Below the pieces are notes generated by a model that made no database searches, was not told where the DNA came from, and was given only the letters and a program-made list of their open reading frames with translations. A stretch of 64,000 nucleotides of DNA from Eggerthellaceae bacterium. Its GTDB lineage: Bacteria; Actinomycetota; Coriobacteriia; Coriobacteriales; Eggerthellaceae. Made by a program: the position numbers and the translations under genes. The stretch is from positions 39,625-103,624 of the forward strand of contig SUUI01000005.1 in the NCBI GenBank assembly GCA_015062605.1, given 5' to 3'. The first letter of the stretch is position 1. Each line of letters begins with the position of its first letter. Positions 61,925 to 64,000 of this stretch are shown one piece after another.

Positions 61925-62854
61925 CTATTCACTGAAAAGCGGTGTAGAGAAATAGCGCTCACCTGTATCCGGCAGCACGGTAACGACCGTTTTGCCAGGA
62001 CCCAACTTACGTGCCAAGCGCTTTGCCGCCGCGACATTAGTGCCAGACGAAACCCCGCATAAAAGGCCTTCTTCGCGTGCGAGGGCGCGAGCTGTCTCAA
62101 GCGCCTCTTCATCGCTGACGATGCAGATGTCGCTGTAGATCTCCTGATCGAGGATAGCGGGAATCAAGCCATCGCCGATGCCCATCTGAAGATGCGTCCC
62201 TATGCCTCCGCCTGAGAGAATCGCCGCATTCTCAGGTTCCACTGCCCAGATCTCGATGTCGGGGTACAGGCGCTTCAACGTTTGTCCGATACCCGAAATC
62301 GTTCCACCAGTGCCGATACCGCTTACGAAGCCATGGATATGGCATCCTGCATCTTCCGCGATTTCCAGGGCGGTATGGTTGCGATGCGTGCGCAGGTTGT
62401 CGATGTTCTCGAACTGCTGGGGAACATACACACGCGGGTCTTCCTCTGCCATTTTCTCGGCGATTTTGATGCACTCGTCGATAGCTTTGCCGATGTCGCC
62501 TTCGTCGTGCACGATGACAACTTCCGCACCGTATTGCTTCACGAGCTTACGACGCTCTTCCGATACCGAATCGGGCATGATGATACGGGCCTTAAGGCCT
62601 TTTACAGCACACACAAGCGCAAGGCCGATGCCTTGATTGCCGCTGGTCGGTTCGACGATGATGCTGTCGGGGCCGAGCTCTCCCCTTTTTTCCGCCTCCT
62701 CGAGCATCATGGCGGCAACGCGCGTCTTCACGGATCCGCCAATGCAGACGCCCTCGTATTTCACGAGGATCTGAGCCATATCCGGCTCAACTATTTTTTT
62801 CAAACGGACAAGAGGAGTGTGGCCTAATGCTTGCAGGACGTTATCGTAAATCAT
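61925..62854 (-). CDS. cysK: Cysteine synthase-type PLP enzyme
   Basis: A 309-residue fold-type II PLP enzyme: LGHTPLVRLKK, GGSVKTR with the PLP lysine, EPTSGNQGIGLA (substrate loop; Gln where most have Thr) and GIGTGGTISGIG. It is of O-acetylserine sulfhydrylase size; the SVKTR (rather than SVKDR) and SGNQG variants occur in a sub-group of anaerobe cysteine synthases, so O-acetylserine or another activated serine may be the substrate. Its ATG overlaps the stop of the SdpI-like gene (ATGA). Confidence 0.85.
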   Translation of the reverse strand: MIYDNVLQALGHTPLVRLKKIVEPDMAQILVKYEGVCIGGSVKTRVAAMMLEEAEKRGELGPDSIIVEPTSGNQGIGLALVCAVKGLKARIIMPDSVSEERRKLVKQYGAEVVIVHDEGDIGKAIDECIKIAEKMAEEDPRVYVPQQFENIDNLRTHRNHTALEIAEDAGCHIHGFVSGIGTGGTISGIGQTLKRLYPDIEIWAVEPENAAILSGGGIGTHLQMGIGDGLIPAILDQEIYSDICIVSDEEALETARALAREEGLLCGVSSGTNVAAAKRLARKLGPGKTVVTVLPDTGERYFSTPLFSE

Positions 62855-63684
62855 TGGTTCTTCTTTTTCTTCTCTTTAATCGCCTTTACGCCCGCATTTG
62901 TTTTGCTAGAACCGCTTGACACTTTCGTCTTCTTGTACGTTTGCTTCTTCTCGGGTTCAGGCTCCCTAGGAGATTCTTTGGGCTGGTCTTCGGAAACGGT
63001 GTGATAAGCGATTATCGAAACGATATACGGAATGACAAGCACCACGACGATGGTTACAACCCACATCACAACGAACGTCATGATCTCGGTCGGATTAAAC
63101 ATGAACCATAAGCCATAGAAGCTCGAGCAGAAGCCGGCTAAGATGAACAGGAGGCCGGAGGTGGTTTGCGTGATCCTCCAGTTATTCTCGCCACCCATAG
63201 CGTATGGGGTACGGTATCCATAACGCCAATTGCGGTAAACCCTGAGGAACGACACTCCGATGCACATGAAAATGATACCTAAGACGAAGAACACGATATC
63301 GTTCTGGACTTCCCTCATATTGAGCGAATAGGTGTACCACGTACCGCACATGGTAAACGACATCATGCAAGGAAGCCATGTAACAATGTACATGAGTTTG
63401 TCGTTGACGTTGTTGAACTTCTCGCGGTTACGGCCGACATAGGCAGCGAGTATCGTAAGGGCGAACGTCAAAAGCGGGAAAATAACAACGCCGAATATCT
63501 TGTTGATGGTATCAAGCGGCTCATAGGTGTCGGCAGTGACGCTCGAAATCAGAGGGTCGGGCAACTGATTCCACAATACGATGCCCACAATGCCGGGAAT
63601 CAAGCAAAGCGTGAGCGTAAAAGCCATCGTAAGTTTGCCAAACAGTCTCATTTCGGTTGGACTATTAGCATTAAGCGATTTCAC
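62851..63684 (-). CDS. SdpI-like membrane protein with a basic C-terminal tail
   Basis: A 277-residue protein with about seven membrane helices. It has the DUF1648/SdpI-like WNQLPDPL segment near the N-terminus and YRNWRYGYRTPYAMGGENNWR, the SdpI-family motif, with a strongly basic Lys-rich C-terminus (from about residue 230). SdpI proteins give immunity to a membrane-active toxin, but most homologues are of unknown role. The start is GTG at 63684 (GAAAGG upstream); ATG at 63651 is an alternative. It is the first gene of a two-gene unit with cysK. Confidence 0.75.
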   Translation of the reverse strand: MKSLNANSPTEMRLFGKLTMAFTLTLCLIPGIVGIVLWNQLPDPLISSVTADTYEPLDTINKIFGVVIFPLLTFALTILAAYVGRNREKFNNVNDKLMYIVTWLPCMMSFTMCGTWYTYSLNMREVQNDIVFFVLGIIFMCIGVSFLRVYRNWRYGYRTPYAMGGENNWRITQTTSGLLFILAGFCSSFYGLWFMFNPTEIMTFVVMWVVTIVVVLVIPYIVSIIAYHTVSEDQPKESPREPEPEKKQTYKKTKVSSGSSKTNAGVKAIKEKKKKNQ

Positions 63685-63772
63685 GATACTAGACCTTTCG
63701 ATTCGAAGCGCCCCTCTATTAAATGAATCACACAGGCGCATTCAAATAATTCATTTTTAAACAAGCCTTCTG

Positions 63773-63781
63773 ATTGTAGCA
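63773..63781 (-). promoter_or_regulatory. Extended -10 promoter of the SdpI-like/cysK unit
   Basis: Minus-strand TGCTACAAT (TGn-TACAAT) with no good -35; it leaves a leader of about 80 bases. Confidence 0.45.
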
Positions 63782-63928
63782 GAATCCGTACATTATTCCT
63801 AGAAGGGAAACGACCTATCTCAATGCGTGTGGTTTCCCCCTCTTGAATCTCTTAATACTCCTACAAGCAAACGTGTGCCACGGAAAGCAAATACTTGTCA
63901 TGCACCTTTCCAGAAAACGTCACAAAAA

Positions 63929-63952
63929 GAGGGTCCGCCGAAGCGGACCCTC
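63929..63952 (-). terminator. Intrinsic terminator at the right edge
   Basis: GAGGGTCCGC/GCGGACCCTC stem with a TTCG tetraloop on the minus strand and TTTTT after it. It ends the minus-strand gene whose stop is at 63978-63980. Confidence 0.85.
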
Positions 63953-63977
63953 CCCATAGGTGAAGTCGGGCTTGGCC

Positions 63978-64000
63978 TTACGCCTGCTCTGCCGTGGTCA
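63978..64000 (-). CDS. Last codons of a gene entering from the right
   Basis: The minus strand reads ...TTAEQA and then TAA, 25 bases before a strong terminator. Only seven codons are visible, so the product cannot be named. Confidence 0.35.

Overview
The window reads as a gene-dense chromosomal segment of an anaerobic actinobacterium of class Coriobacteriia, most likely Eggerthellaceae (inference from gene content; no rRNA is present). The pointers are: an actinobacterial FHA-FHA-PP2C-RodA/PbpA-PknB cluster; an MurT/GatD enzyme for lipid II amidation; Hyp hydrogenase maturation genes with NikR; indolepyruvate:ferredoxin oxidoreductase; a cytoplasmic fumarate-reductase-like flavoprotein; a UbiD/UbiX pair; and CCA-encoded tRNAs. 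No phage, insertion sequence, CRISPR array or rRNA operon was seen.

Region by region. 1-7.6 kb (minus): a compact operon of a cytoplasmic leucine-rich-repeat protein, a VWA/metallopeptidase-like protein and a MoxR-type AAA ATPase fused to an ArsM-like methyltransferase, followed by purE and the start of iorA. This is the least explained module. 7.6-13.1 kb: pgi-hypF-hypC-hypD. 13.2-16.4 kb: a LytTR response regulator, a LytS-like histidine kinase and a TauE/SafE exporter. 16.4-19.9 kb: a possible 47-aa membrane peptide, trkH, an anchored exported protein and rsgA. 20.1-22.4 kb: a single-chain MurT-GatD whose glutaminase half lacks the nucleophilic cysteine. 22.5-29.7 kb: tRNAs, small proteins, a lipoprotein, sstT behind a two-hairpin leader, a CDF transporter, an XRE regulator and a DegV protein.

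30-32.9 kb: an orphan radical SAM/SPASM protein, a BirA without its C-terminal domain, and bioY behind a clear BirA operator. 33-40.4 kb: ispE, tadA, an mtnA/class II aldolase operon (possible 5'-deoxyribose salvage), an HTH regulator, a PrsA-like foldase, and four serine tRNAs of different anticodon. 40.4-46 kb: typA, membrane proteins, murB, an esterase. 46.1-51 kb: flavoprotein, 2[4Fe-4S] ferredoxin, hypE-nikR with an 84-aa partner, and a TrkA-type K+ regulator. 51.1-59.6 kb: a peptidoglycan hydrolase divergent from the fhaA-fhaB-pstP-(rodA::pbpA)-pknB cluster, in which SEDS glycosyltransferase and transpeptidase are one polypeptide. 59.7-64 kb: ubiD-ubiX, and an SdpI-like membrane protein with a cysteine synthase.

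Together the genes centre on envelope synthesis and its Ser/Thr-kinase control (murT-gatD, murB, SEDS-PBP, pknB/pstP, hydrolase), on [NiFe]-hydrogenase maturation split over two loci with nickel sensing, and on biotin and K+ homeostasis. The strongest candidates for new biology are the LRR/VWA/MoxR-methyltransferase operon and the cysteine-less GatD domain.
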